DNA of 64,000 nt from Dermacentor variabilis. Lineage: Eukaryota > Arthropoda > Arachnida > Ixodida > Ixodidae. The notes under the pieces were generated by a model that ran no database searches, had not been told where the DNA came from, and worked only from the letters and a program-made list of their open reading frames with translations. A program made the translations under genes and the position numbers. The DNA is taken from the NCBI RefSeq assembly GCF_050947875.1, contig NC_134569.1:202254627-202318626 (forward strand). Reading direction: 5' to 3'. Shown here one piece after another: positions 9,891-20,736 of this stretch. How positions within the stretch are numbered: position 1 is the first letter of the stretch; every line of letters starts with the position of its first letter.

Positions 9891-10509
9891 GCATTTAATG
9901 AGCACTTTTTCATCATCTGTACATCATCATCATCATCATGTGTGTGCTTCTCTCCTTCATCGTGCGGGTAGTCGCATCACCATAGTGGTCTAGGCCGAGG
10001 GTCCTTCGCCGCGTCCCTCAGGCTCAATGTGTAAAGCTTAGGCTGGGCAACTCTTCAATAAAGGAGGTTAAACAAAACTGGTGTGGCATCTCCACATTTA
10101 CTTGAAGAAATCTATTATTACTCAGGCACACTATTTGCTACACTCTTACTTTTTATCCAACCGTCGCGACCACGCATAATACTAAGAGAAATCCGATGCC
10201 ACACAGCTGTTTTCGAATACTCCTTCTCGCACGAAATTGCACAGCGGAACTAAGCTCCCGAAGAGACTGTAAAAATGTGCGCTGGGAGGAAGGAACTTGT
10301 TCTTGTTGACCTTCTGATAAAGTTTGCTTGTTATTGTACTTGAATAGCTCCTTTTTTAACATTTTGACCGTTTCTTTCCAATGTTTATTATGTTTTCTCG
10401 TTATCTGTGATTTATTATCCACTGTACCCCTGTACAATACTGCCTTTTATTAGGCGGAGCAGGGCATTTGCATGAATAAAATAAAGACATTGACGAATGA
10501 ATAATTTCT
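9886..10509. other. Unassigned sequence with a possible solo LTR
   Basis: A short CAT repeat at about 9924-9939 is followed by a TG...CA stretch (about 9939-10073) that ends in an AATAAA signal 20 bases before its CA, as in a small LTR. There is no second copy in the window to confirm it. Nothing is recognised in the remainder. Confidence 0.3.
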
Positions 10510-10762
10510 TTTGGATTCATCTGCACCAATTATTCTGGCTCCATAAGTTTTATCATTTGCTAAACGTGAGGACACGGAGTCTGATTCCGGTCCCGGTGGC
10601 CACATATTCATTGTGGTTAAATGCAAAATCTTCCGGGTACCGTGCATTGGGTGATTGTTAAAAAAACGCAGGTATTCAAAATTATTCCGGAGTCTACCAC
10701 TACTACGTGCCTCATAATCATATCATGGTGTCGGCATGTAAAATCACAGAATTTATTTAATG
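10510..10762 (+). mobile_element. tRNA-related SINE-like repeat, decayed copy
   Basis: The stretch around 10560-10590 keeps the layout of a tRNA 3' half, including a degenerate B box (GGAGTCTGATTCCGGTC). The 3' body, with a GCATTTAACC/TTTGCAT region and CCGGAGTCTACCACTAC...GTGCCTCATAATCA, matches the reverse complement of 27003-27190. I recognise the consensus from memory as an abundant interspersed repeat of ixodid ticks; that identification is unverified. The two in-window copies support the repeat itself. Confidence 0.55.
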
Positions 10763-10983
10763 TATCTTAAGTAAACCTTATCATTGCACTAACATTTGCA
10801 GTTATTCTCGCGGAGGCTGCCCATCCGACATTGATATACGATAGAATGGCGACAAAAACAACCACCTGACATACTGCTGCGACAATGGTATTGCAGACAG
10901 GCCACCTGGCTGAGAAACGTTGAGCGCAAAGTGGCACACAGACATAATTCACTAGTGTGTAACGTAGATTGACGACTGAGTCT

Positions 10984-11106
10984 TGCAAAATAGACGCTTC
11001 TCCTTAATGGCGGGCTAGAAGAAGGACGCGCAGCTTGCGCCCTTCATCGTCTTTCATGGCGCCGACCTTTGCGCGAGCCGTCCCGTGGCGCGGGAGCCCT
11101 ACATCA
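10984..11106 (-). repeat. 3' LTR of Gypsy-2
   Basis: 123 bp, TG...CA on the minus strand, paired with 12957-13079. Confidence 0.85.
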
Positions 11107-11217
11107 TCATGTAAGTTGCCCCCCCCCCCCCTCATGCGAAAAGCGATCTTCTCGGTTGCGTCAAAAAGTTCTTTCAGCGACGACAAGAAATGGAGCTCCT
11201 CAGGGGCATCTCGGCGT

Positions 11218-11745
11218 TCAAGTACCCGCATAGTATGGTTTCATGCGCACTACATGGACAACTTTAGCGCGAGGACGGCGACGGAGCGAACCGGGGTCAG
11301 AACTGCAGGGGATGACTTGGTAGGTCACGTCACTGAGGCGGCGTGTAACCTTGTAGGGACCAAAATACCAACGGAGCAACTTTTCCGAGAGTCAACGGCG
11401 ACAGATGAGCGTCCAGACCCACACGCAGGCGCCGGTATTGTAATGGACGTAGCGTCGATCTTGGTTGTATGGAAGGGTGTCGGTATGCTGTTGGTTCCGG
11501 ATACGATTCCGAGCAAGCTGGCGTGCTTCTTCGGCTCGTTGTACGAACTCTTCCAGGTGTTCGCTGGTCGGGCTATTATCAGCCAGAGGTAGCATGGCGT
11601 CAAGTGTTGACGTGAGTGGCACCCACACACAACGAGCCTGGCGATAGAAGTGATAGGCTTCAATCTCCAGGGGGCGTTCACCATTGCGCGGGCACGGCGC
11701 ATCAGTGAAAATCCACGGAGCCCAGCTCAGCTGTAAGGACACGCC
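11218..11745 (-). pseudogene. Integrase C-terminal remnant (Gypsy-2)
   Basis: The minus-strand frame shows TLDAMLPL, EEARQLARNRI and VWVWT, which line up with the end of integrase in Gypsy-1 and Gypsy-3; after a frame change it ends with VVHVVRMKPYYA and a TGA at 11218-11220. It begins right after the Gag zinc-knuckle region, so the deletion joined gag to the end of pol. It cannot encode an enzyme, because the catalytic core is absent. Confidence 0.8.
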
Positions 11746-11779
11746 CTGTAGAGGTGATCGGCTTCACCGCAATGAAAAC

Positions 11780-12926
11780 TCAAGGGCCTCCGGTCTGCAG
11801 TGCGCCAAACGTCGCTCTTGCGGGGTCGTCGTGTTTCAGCCATGAATGGCGTGCGGCGATGCCTGAAGTCGCCAGTTGCTTGTTCAACGGCGCGCACACA
11901 CCATGAAAATTCGGGACGTCGCTCACATCGTGAAAACTCGGGGACAACAAACTTCGCGCAGCTTCCGCATACGACATGCTAGGCTGTGGGTGCCGTACTT
12001 CGTGCTGTGGTGTCTCGCTTATTAGCTCTGGAACTTGGACTGCTTGCCTGATTTCCTCCCGGATGACCTCAGCAAGAGCGAGACGCTGCACCGATGCCTG
12101 AGCCACCTGAAGCTTCTGGAGCTCTTCTCGAACAAGCCTAATGAGCTCACGCAAGGCGTCGGTGTAGCGAGAGGGTATAGCGAGAGGGTCACGCAATAGC
12201 GTCGATACGTTGCGGTTGTACTGCCTTGTTCGCTGCTACAGTGCCTTTTCCACTGACATGGCTTCTGCGAGAAACTCTGCAACGGTCTTTGGTGGGTGGT
12301 TTATTAGGCCACAGAATTACTCTTGCTTGACACCGCGCATCAAGTTTCTGAGCTTCGTTTCTTCCGACATGGACGGATCCGCGCTTCGGAAGAGCCGGCA
12401 CATATCTTCGACAAACATTTCGACGCTTTCGTTCGGCCGCTGTACTCTCGCCTGAATTGCAGATTGAGCTCGCTCCTTGCGACCGAGGCTGGCGTATGTG
12501 CTGATTAGCTGCCGTCGGAATTCGTCCCATGTCGGTAGGGCCACCTCACAGTTCCCAAACCATGTCCGCGCCTAGTCCTCGAGGGAAAAGTAGGCGATGG
12601 GTAGCTTGAGCTCTGGTGTCCAGCCGTTGAATTCTCCAACACGCTCAAAGTGATCGAGCCAGATCTCAACCTCCACGAAGGTGTCCTCATGGAAGGACGT
12701 GGGGATTCGCGGCTGGTTAAGGGCGACCTCGGTCGGCGCGGTTGAGGAAGAAGACGGAACCGATGTACTCTTTCTTCTGACTCGATTGGGTAGAGGCTCG
12801 TTCTCAGGTGGCAGTACTTGAAGTCGACGCCTTGTCCGTGCGTGAACAGGAGTCAGCTCGACCGGACTTCGTACTCGGTTTGTAGACGGTGTTTGATCTG
12901 GTAGTGGTGGCGTGTACCCAGCACCT
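11780..12926 (-). pseudogene. gag: gag pseudogene (Gypsy-2)
   Basis: One reading frame with gag features: IPTSFHEDTFVEVEIWLDHFERVGEFNGW, TWDEFRRQL, LFRSADPSMSEETKLRNLMRGVKQ, then VREELQK/VIREEIRQA repeats. At least three in-frame stops interrupt it (near 12572, 12317 and 12238) without frameshifts, as expected for slow decay by substitution. The zinc knuckle at about 11760-11800 has lost its first Cys (SFHCGEADHLYRAC). The domain order matches the intact gag of Gypsy-1. Confidence 0.85.
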
Positions 12927-12932
12927 CCACCA
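12915..12932 (-). promoter_or_regulatory. Primer-binding site of Gypsy-2
   Basis: TGGTGGAGGTGCTGGGTA on the minus strand, 24 nt inside the 5' LTR. It is nearly identical to the sites in Gypsy-3 and Gypsy-4. Confidence 0.65.
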
Positions 12933-12956
12933 GAAAAATGTAAAGTATATCCGTCT

Positions 12957-13079
12957 TGCAAAATGGACGCTTCTCTTTAATGGCGGGCCAGGAGACGAGC
13001 GTGCAGTTTAACCGCTTCATCATCTTTCATGGCACTGACCTTTGCGCGCGCCGTCCCGCGGTGCGGGAGCCCCACATCA
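12957..13079 (-). repeat. 5' LTR of Gypsy-2
   Basis: 123 bp, paired with 10984-11106. Confidence 0.85.
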
Positions 13080-13778
13080 TTGTGTCAGGTGCAACAGCTG
13101 CATGCTGAATACTCGCATTAGTTATTTTCTGTCAGGTCACCAAGAGCAAAGCACAAACATTTTTGCATACCTTTACACTCTTGGTCATAGCCTCGTCACT
13201 TCTTATGGCACTGATTACACATAAGCTCCCCGCGTAGATTCTTCTATTGTTACGAGGCTGCTCAGATGACTGGAAATAATGCTAGTTGTCTTGTTCAATC
13301 TGCTTGCAAAAATAAGTACAGTTTATCGATCTCTTTTCACACTCGTGCACTTCTCAAGGTGTATCTGCAAGCCGTCAACGATTCCCGTATTTCTTTATGC
13401 AAGTAACATTCGCTGAAGTTACAGCTAAGTTTCTGTATACCGCTTTGCTGGATATCACTGGTAGCTGACATCCATTATGCAAGTATTGTTTTAGGTTCCC
13501 TCGGAACCCGTGACGTTCTTATCGAAGTATGACGGTGGTATTCAAAGAGAAATATTCAATTATTTAAGTTCGACTACATGCCTTTATTCTCAATTCATGA
13601 CCTCGTTCCTTCACTGGAAACAATTTTGGTGCTCCCCTGTGCATACTTTGCAGAAGGCCCTAGCACGGCTTTAGTGCGCCAGTTAACCAAGGTTACGGCC
13701 CTGCCTTGCTCCACACAGCTTGTGCACCACAAAGTGCGTCGCTACATTATCACCATGGGCCATCCCGTCTTTGATCAT
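13080..13778. other. Intervening sequence, nothing recognised
   Basis: About 700 bp of mixed composition with no motif-bearing frame on either strand. Confidence 0.5.
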
Positions 13779-13909
13779 GAGTAAAACTTGAAGCAGCGTG
13801 AACAAGACGAGGACAGTGATCGAAAACAAACACAACAGAACGAGCGCTCGTCCTGTTGTGTTTGTTTTCCATTACTGTGCTAGTCTTCGCGCTCCTTCAA
13901 GTTTTACTC
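13779..13909. repeat. Foldback palindrome, about 131 bp
   Basis: Opens GAGTAAAACTTGAAG and closes with the exact complement CTTCAAGTTTTACTC. The arms stay paired through AAACAAACACAACAG/CTGTTGTGTTTGTTT and meet at CGAGCGCTCG (13841-13850). A few mismatches lie between. It could be a foldback mini-element or a hairpin RNA source; nothing in it codes. Confidence 0.85.
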
Positions 13910-14109
13910 GAGATAAACCAACCCGCCCAATGCAAGTTGTTGAGTCTTCTATCACGTCTAAGCCCTGGCTCCGACAACCACAAGATTCCCCGCGCTGAAA
14001 TGAGGCTAGTGATGAAATCGCCTTGTTCCAGAATTAGACATATCGACTTGGTATGGTGCCTGAGAACACCGCTCACTAGTGGTCTTCAAACATAACAACA
14101 CCAAAAAGA

Positions 14110-15030
14110 TGAAGCATCATTATTATGATATTTCAAAGGCACGACATCAGCTACGCAAACATTTGATCTCTTCAAGGCGGTTCATTGCCAATAGACGAGA
14201 CGCACCAGTTATTCTGGTAAATTAAAGAAATACAGAGTGCTGTACATGATTGTCTCAAATTGATGCCGTTTTTGTATATTTCGCTAAAGCCTTCGACAAG
14301 GTCAATCACATCCGTCGGATATAAAACCTTACCAGTCCTATCATAAGCACTCATGTACTGAAATGGGTAAATATTCGCTAACTGCTATGAATCCACTGTA
14401 GTAAACGAACACTGTTCTCCATTAGTGCACGTCTAATCAGGAGTTCTACAAGGATATGTGCTCGGGACAACGTTGCTTCGAACTTACTTTGAGGATATTG
14501 GTAATTTCCTAGGCTTATGCAGTAAGTATAATCGCGAATGATTGAGTGATATCGTGATATACGGACAGGTAACTAATACACAGGATGCTAATAACTTGTA
14601 GTGCGATGGAAATAGGTAAATATCGTCATGACTGGAAAATGTAAGTAATCACAAACAGTACAAACACCGCTAGATTCACTGCAAACATATATCTATTAAC
14701 AAATAATTACGCATTGAATTCCAAGCCACTTGAATTTCTATCTAACATTAAGTTTTGAGGTGCTGATTTAGCATCCGATTTACGGTATCATAGTACCTAC
14801 ACATATGTGCTGAACTAGTAGCGCACATAACACACACGCCTTCAATAGCGCAACTTGCATTCTGCCAATTCTACAGCAAAACTTTTAGCTTATATTTCAT
14901 TAGTTCACTTTACACTAGATAAAGTATCACAAATATGGAATCGTCAGCAGGCGTACATAATAAGTAAAATAGAATTCCTTCCGAACAAAAGTTCTGTTTT
15001 CATAGCAAAAAAGAAAGTACTAGCGAGCAT
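14110..15030 (+). pseudogene. Decayed LINE reverse transcriptase fragment
   Basis: Piecing short frames together gives RT landmarks in the right order: a TFDLF segment, YFAKAFDKVNH (first catalytic region) near 14277, VLKWV, then toward 14870-15010 LLAYISLVHFTLDKVSQIWN and LEFLPNKSSVFI-like text typical of the RT C-terminus in CR1/Jockey-type LINEs. Many stops and frame changes break it. Its orientation is plus. The clade is uncertain. Confidence 0.6.
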
Positions 15031-15960
15031 CCAGCACTAGACGAATAAAAACGTGTCTAAAGTTGTTTTCATTGCAATCAAGCAGAGCGCTGGCGCTTCT
15101 GCCTTTTTCTTAATGTATACATAGTGCTTCCTAATTCTCAGCACTTAACAAACCTACCACTTGAGCGTCTCCACGTTTAAGTCACCAATTCTAAATTGAA
15201 CCTTTTTTCGCCCGAGCCAACCTGTTTTTATAGACCGTTTTTTCATGGGTGCCGCCATATTGTGTCCGCTGTGGCGCCATCTATGGGCAGTTGGTATGCT
15301 GGCTTGGGCGAGCGCTCCGTGCTGTATTCCATATATGCTTGTGTCGTGCGGTCTGTTTGTTATGACTTGGCGTCTTCTACGTGGGAAACTGTTCTGAGAC
15401 GTACTAATATGGTTGCAGGTGGCATGACCGGAGTTTCTGCTGGAGTTGAGGCGGACGGAGCACCCAGCGCGATGTGTGCGTGCATGTCCGAGCCTACAAT
15501 CAGCCTCGAAGATCAGTTTTGGATTTGAGAAAATTTGTTTCACTAATGTGGCCTTAGTGCAGCATCCTCGCTGTAGTTCTAAGCTGTGGTGCAGCAATGA
15601 GTAGTTACGAAAAATGTGATGCGCCAAACAGCGGTGGTATTTTCCTGCTACAGAATTAGAGGCACTCTTTATTTTGACAGGCCTCACAATTGTTGTCTGT
15701 AGATACAATGCTTGACTACTTTTATTGGTGGAGGTTTCCACCCACCAATAGCAAAAATCATAGTTTCGCCATACGGGCGAAGCAACAAATACGATAGCAA
15801 CATGTTAGAATATTACACGAAGTGTAAGACTCGTAACTGTAATCCATGGAAGAAAAAGTATCCGTCGGAACCGAATCTCGTCATCTGAATGCGATTGGAG
15901 GCGCATTGATTTTGGAGTTCTCCCATTTGCTCCAAATTCTGCACGCTCGGAGTAGATTAA
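15031..15960. other. Unassigned sequence
   Basis: A 195-codon minus-strand frame (15154-15741) has no motif I can place and biased low-complexity stretches. It is not called as a gene. Confidence 0.4.
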
Positions 15961-15964
15961 CCTA

Positions 15965-16918
15965 GCTTTTACCAGACACGAGCTTGTCGACTGATCGTCA
16001 CCGTCATCAGCCTATGTTATGTCCCTCCAGTTCTCCAGCTACGATCTCTCCAGGCCTCTCCAGCTACGATCTCCAATTAACCCTGTCGTGCGCCAACCGA
16101 CTTCAAATAGCGCCTGCGAATTTCCAAATTTCGTCGCACCACCTAGCCTTCTCCCGTCCTCGACTGCGCTTTTCTTCGCTTGGCCCCCATTCTGTAACCC
16201 TAATGGTCCACCGGTTATCTAACCTGTGCATTACATCACCTGCCCAGCACCATTTTTATGTTAATGTCAATTAGAATATCGGCAATACCCGTTTGTTTTC
16301 TTATCCAAACCGCTCTATTTCTGTCTCTTAACGTTATGCCTAGCAATTTTCATTCCTACCCTATTTGCACGGTCCTTAACTTGTTGTCAAGCTTCTTTGT
16401 GAGTCTCGAAGCTTCTGCCCCAGATGTCAGCACCGATAAAACGCAGATATTGTACACCTTCTTTCACACTGATAATGGTAAGCTTCCAGCCAGGAGCTGA
16501 CAATGCCTGCCGTATGCGTTCCAACCCATTTCAATTCTGCGTATTTTCTTCTCATGGTCACGAGTTTCCTGTGAGTAACTGACCTAGGCAAACGTACTCT
16601 TCACAGACTAGAGGCTGACTGGCGATCCTGAGCTCTTGTTCCCTTGCCCGGCTATTCATGATTATCTTCGTCTTCTGCACAGTAGTTATTAACCCCACTC
16701 TCACGCTCTCTCTTTTAAGGTCCTCAATCATTTCTTGTAACTCGTCTCCAGTGTTGCTGAACAGAGCGATGTCAACGGCAAACCGAAGGTTGCCGAGATA
16801 TTCGCCGTTGATCCTTACTCCTAAGCATTCCCATCTTAATAGCTTGAATACGTCTTCCAACACGCCGTAAATAGCATTGGATACATTTTGTCTCCTTGTC
16901 TGACCCTTTTCCTTAAGG
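15965..16918 (-). mobile_element. Decayed RTE LINE fragment, minus strand (RTE-D)
   Basis: Minus-strand text from 16915 down gives PLKEKGQTRRQN (the GVRQGD block), GVRINGEYLGNLRFAVDIALFSN (catalytic block, FADD changed to FAVD at 16771-16782), KTKIIMNSRAREQEL, EYVCLGQLLTG, then LLGITLRDRNRAVWIRKQTGIADILIDI. It is the palm and C-terminal part of an RTE RT, closer to the subfamily at 32221-34378 than to RTE-A/B. It has several stops and is 5'-truncated at the junction with the next RTE tail. Confidence 0.8.
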
Positions 16919-17101
16919 GGCATCATCATCATAATCATCATCATCATCATCATCACGTCCTCATCATCATCAGCAGCAGCCTGGTTACGTTCACAGCAGG
17001 GCAAACCCTCTCCTAACTACCCCGGTCTTGTACTAATTATGGCCATGTTGTTCCTGCAAACTTCTTAATCTCACCTGCCCATCTAACTTTCTGCCGCCCC
17101 C
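16919..17101 (-). mobile_element. RTE 3' terminus with (TGA)n tail, minus strand
   Basis: Minus-strand reading from 17101 gives RGRQKVRWAGEIKKFAGTTWP and ends in a TGATGA-rich tail at about 16922-16964. It matches the last 150 bp of RTE-A/B. The tail abuts the separate RTE fragment at 15965-16918, so two LINE insertions lie head to tail. Confidence 0.75.
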
Positions 17102-17106
17102 TGCAC

Positions 17107-18520
17107 AGACTGGAAGGAAATGTTCGGAAAACGGCATTTTTTCAACCCACAGATTCTTCCGAAGTATATAAAACCTTCACTGCAATAAAAAACAGTAAAG
17201 CCACTGATATCGATAATATCCGCATAACACCCGTAAAATGTGTGATCGACATTATCTGCCCGTGCTTGGCCCATATCTTCAACGTAGCGATTGATTCAGG
17301 GACGTTTCCTGCTAAAATGAAACGAGCCAAAGTGTCTGTTATATTCAAAGGGGAGGGGGGGGGGAAACAACATCGGAAACTACCGACGAATATCTGTTTT
17401 GCCTATATTTGCCAAGGGCCTTGAAAAGATAATTTTATGTCGACTGCAAAGTTTTTTTTTTTTTGAAGCACGAAATTATGTCTGAATGCCAGCACGGTTT
17501 CACAAAGGGCAAGTCGACTGAGTCTGCGCTCCTGGTACAAAAAGAAATAATTATCAAAAACATTGAAGCGGGAAAGGTAACTCTCGGAATCTTCATTGAT
17601 TACAGCAAAGTATTTGATTCACTCTATCATGACACACTTTTAACAAAACTAGAAGAATATGCCATACGAGGTGTCGTTGACTCACTTTTTCAGTCGTATC
17701 TCTCCGATCGACAGCAGTGCGTAGTTATAGACGGTTTACGTCATCCTTTCGCCCATTACTGAGTGGCGTACTCCAGGGAAGCATCTTGGACGCCTTTTTA
17801 TTTAATGTATATGTGAATGACTTACCTTTTATTGATAAGCGTACAGATTTTGTTTTATACGCAGACGACACTAGCTTCTTTGTTTCTTCTGATAACGAGT
17901 CAGACTTGTTTTTACACGCCAAAATAACGTGCTGTACAAAGTGTTAGAGTGGTTCTTATGTAACAGCCTAAAAATATATGTGAAAAAATAAAAGCCGTTG
18001 TTTTTGCTGCAAAGAACAGATTTGTGTCATGCGTGGATTTAAACATAGGTTCCCACTCGCTTGGTGTAGTACAGGAACACAAAATTGTGGCTGTTGTATT
18101 TTCTAGACACATGATGTGGAACTCACACATAGACTTTGTCGCAAAGAAATTGTCTGCTCCCTTAGCTGTGCTATTCAGATGCCGTCATATGTTCCCACCT
18201 CGTGTAATGTTCCAGCTTTATCATTCCCCTTTTCGGTCGCATATAAACTATTGCACCTGAGTATGAGCCACGACTACACAACGTAACATTAACAGGCTGT
18301 TGCTGCTCGAAAAGAAAGCTATTCGTTGTATTCACAATGTTCACTATTTACATCCTACAATACCGTTACTTCAAGAAAGCAGAATAATGAACGTCAAAGC
18401 TCTTTACGCATACCGTCTCCTACACCGATTACAATGTGCAGATAAAAAAACCATACAGTTCCGAAAAAATGTGTCAGCCCTCATATAACAACCCAGCACC
18501 CGTGTAACACGAGGATAGGA
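17107..18520 (+). pseudogene. CR1/Jockey-like LINE RT remnant
   Basis: Plus-strand frames give an ordered RT: FTAIKNSKATDIDNI, FPAKMKRAKVSVIFKG, QHGFTKGKSTESALL, TLGIFIDYSKVFDSLYHD (first catalytic Asp), SGVLQGSILDAFLFNVYVNDLP and VLYADDTSFFVS near 17857 (catalytic YADD kept). They are followed by FRSHINYCT, LLLEKKAIRCIHNV and YAYRLLHRL, typical of the C-terminus of CR1-type LINEs. Frameshifts at poly-G (17357) and poly-T (17452) runs and several stops break it. The endonuclease half is missing; the 3' boundary is not clear and may extend toward 18880. Confidence 0.75.
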
Positions 18521-19561
18521 AAAATGGATGATAAGGCACCATCGAACAAATTACTTTATGCAAACCCTGGCATACAACGTAACCGCGCAATTAAACCAAC
18601 TGCAGAAGTGCGTAGATGGAGACACGGTTCTATCGCGCATGCTATTCCGCGATATCTTTGTCTTTCATAAATTTCACCTGTTTGTAATTTGTAAGTTGGT
18701 TTTCATACCTTTTACGAATGTACTCATCACATGTATATTCATTTCATTTCTTGTAAGTTGCACGTGCACATTCTTTACTGTTGCTTAACTTCCTCTTAAT
18801 TATTGCTTTTAATGTGGTTCAGTTTTAAAAGTGTAACAGTATATATTTCCCTGGCGCTAATGTTATTTACCCGAATTTCAATGCGCTCGTAGTGAGTGTA
18901 CATGTATGTAGATGTATTCATGCCCAGGGGAGTGGATATATACCCCGTATTGCATTAATGAAGCTGCTTACGAAAGCTTATTGTTTGTATTACGCATGTG
19001 TGCGATGCTCATGTTTCCTGGTGCTGGCCCCTGGCCTCGTCATTCAGGCAGATTTTTTTACTAGACGAAGAGTAGCCACGCCTACGAATTTCTAGTTTGA
19101 ATTGGAAAATATTCTCATTGTCTCAACGCTTGGCGTAAGAACTATAACATAGTTGCGTGATTGTTTGTTTCTTGCCGTTGTTTCGTAGCGGAATTGTTTT
19201 CAAGTGTAATTGAACTGTACCACATGCTCCCCTGATTCAATAACACCTCTGGAGGCCTGTGAGGTAATTCTAAATGAAATAAAAAAGTAAGAGTACTGGT
19301 TTACGACCAACCTACTGCAACCTGAATCGTCATGAAATATTTGTGTGAGCCACCGGTATCCTACTGATGCATTACAAGTATAGTGGAAATGAAATCACTA
19401 TGCTACTTCTACGTTAGCCTCCTGCATGAGGCAGATGGTGTTGCGAAAGCAAGCAATTACTACAGTTGGCAAACCAGCATAATAATTATAAGCTTTGTGC
19501 TGCCCTGTAACGCAATAATGTCTAGAAGGGACGGTACAAAAAGAATCTGATGGCAATTTGT

Positions 19562-19562
<1 letters not shown>
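18521..19562. other. Intervening sequence, nothing recognised
   Basis: AT-rich, possibly the 3' UTR of the LINE remnant upstream for the first few hundred bases. No motif-bearing frame. Confidence 0.4.
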
Positions 19563-19621
<59 letters not shown>

Positions 19622-19713
19622 GCACGCACACACACACACACACGCACACACGCACGCACACGCGCGCGCACGCACGCACACGCGCACACACGCACACACA
19701 CGCACGCACGCAC

Positions 19714-19748
<35 letters not shown>

Positions 19749-19877
19749 AACACAAACACACACGCACGCACACACACACACACACACACACACGCACGCA
19801 CGCACGCACACGCGCACACACGCACGCACACGCGCACGCACGCACACACACGCACACACACACACACACACACACAC
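19563..19877. repeat. Compound CA/CGCA microsatellite
   Basis: About 315 bp of alternating purine-pyrimidine made of CA, CGCA and a few CAAA units. All the long Thr-His or Val-Cys frames across it are artefacts of the repeat. Confidence 0.97.
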
Positions 19878-20558
19878 TGGCTAACCAGTGTGTCTGTGAC
19901 ACGACACTGGCTAACCTCGCAATAAGACGGATCAATGTCATGCCGCATGCTTGGACCAGGTGCTCTAAGAACAGTTGTGTAACGCAGCGTCTACCACTGC
20001 TTCGGGCTCGCGCAGTCCCCGATGGTCACTCGCCCACTCGACAAGGGCAATTCGCAGTGTATACGGCAGGCTGCTATTAACTGTAGCTGCAACTGTAAGT
20101 AGCTGCTGCTAACCAAAACTATTTAATTCGCGGTCCTCGTCCAAGAAATGACGTATTCGCACAAAGTATCTATATATAACTATTTGAATGCCTGTCGAAG
20201 TAAACAGTACTACCAATTCTGTAGCAGAACAATACCCATGCTGTTGGGAGCATCATCTGTTTCGTAGCTACTCACTGCCACAAAACACAGCTTATAAATA
20301 CAGTGAGAATGCTGCACTAACGTCCCACTCGAGAAACTAATGTTCAGAAAGAAAAAAAACTGATCTCCAAAGTTGGTTATTAGCCCCGAGAACGAACTAC
20401 AGGGGTGCTGCGAGCGCCGCTCGCGTGACGTCAGGACACGTACTCGCGCCTGTCGTCTGCTACAGTTCGGGAGGTCTCCGGGTCCTTTCTACGTTGTTTT
20501 CGTTTGTTGGCCCTTGTTCTCCCTGCTTGTATACTTGTGACGGTCGTCTCAAATATAT
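19878..20558. other. Intervening sequence, nothing recognised
   Basis: Starts with a small perfect hairpin CACTGG-CTAA-CCAGTG at the microsatellite edge. No gene or repeat recognised in the rest. Confidence 0.4.
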
Positions 20559-20698
20559 TGTTACGTGTAGCTGACGTACGAGTCTACAATATATTTACAC
20601 GTAGACAAGCGGTGGCAATGATGGCGACGCTATATCAAGCGGTGGCCACGTCGTCTTCCTTCTCAGTGCAGCCACACTGTGGCGGCTGTTCCGTAGCA
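20559..20698 (-). repeat. 3' LTR of Gypsy-7
   Basis: TG...CA termini on the minus strand, directly after a GCCGGGGG tract. Only one copy is present, so the boundary is inferred from the termini and the polypurine tract. Confidence 0.65.
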
Positions 20699-20714
20699 TC
20701 ACCCCCGGCAGTAG

Positions 20715-20733
20715 AAGCGCCGTCCCGGTGCTT
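20715..20733 (-). promoter_or_regulatory. 3' hairpin of Gypsy-7
   Basis: Minus strand AAGCACCG-GGA-CGGCGCTT, 8 bp with one A-C mismatch, starting 4 nt after the pol stop at 20737. Same position and core as in Gypsy-1, Gypsy-3 and Gypsy-5. Confidence 0.75.
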
Positions 20734-20736
20734 AAT

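Larger units (their letters stand above)
10984..13079 (-). mobile_element. Internally deleted Ty3/gypsy element (Gypsy-2)
   Basis: Two 123-bp LTRs (12957-13079 is the 5' LTR, 10984-11106 the 3' LTR, reading the minus strand) begin TGATGT and end TTTTGCA. They differ at very roughly 15% of positions, so this is an old insertion. The inside is only 1.85 kb: a primer site, a stop-ridden gag, then directly the last part of integrase and a poly-G polypurine tract (13 C on the plus strand, 11119-11131). Protease, RT, RNase H and most of integrase are missing. No target duplication is clear at the flanks. Confidence 0.88.

Noticed and set aside
11107..11220. The conserved 3' hairpin in Gypsy-2
   Set aside because: The interval holds CCGAGATGCC-like text, but no stem of the right form survives; too decayed to count.
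11035..11592. A 185-codon plus-strand frame across the Gypsy-2 3' LTR
   Set aside because: Antisense to the integrase remnant and LTR; the long G/C tract keeps it open by chance.
10978..13085. ATAT-type flanks for Gypsy-2
   Set aside because: The flanks are GAGTCT and TTGTGTC, so this old copy does not support the ATAT preference.
15154..15741. A 195-codon minus-strand frame
   Set aside because: No recognisable domain, no signal for initiation, and surrounded by repeats; kept only as unassigned sequence.
19398..20080. Long frames encoding Val-Cys or Thr-His repeats on both strands
   Set aside because: They are translations of the CA/CG microsatellite and exist in every frame.
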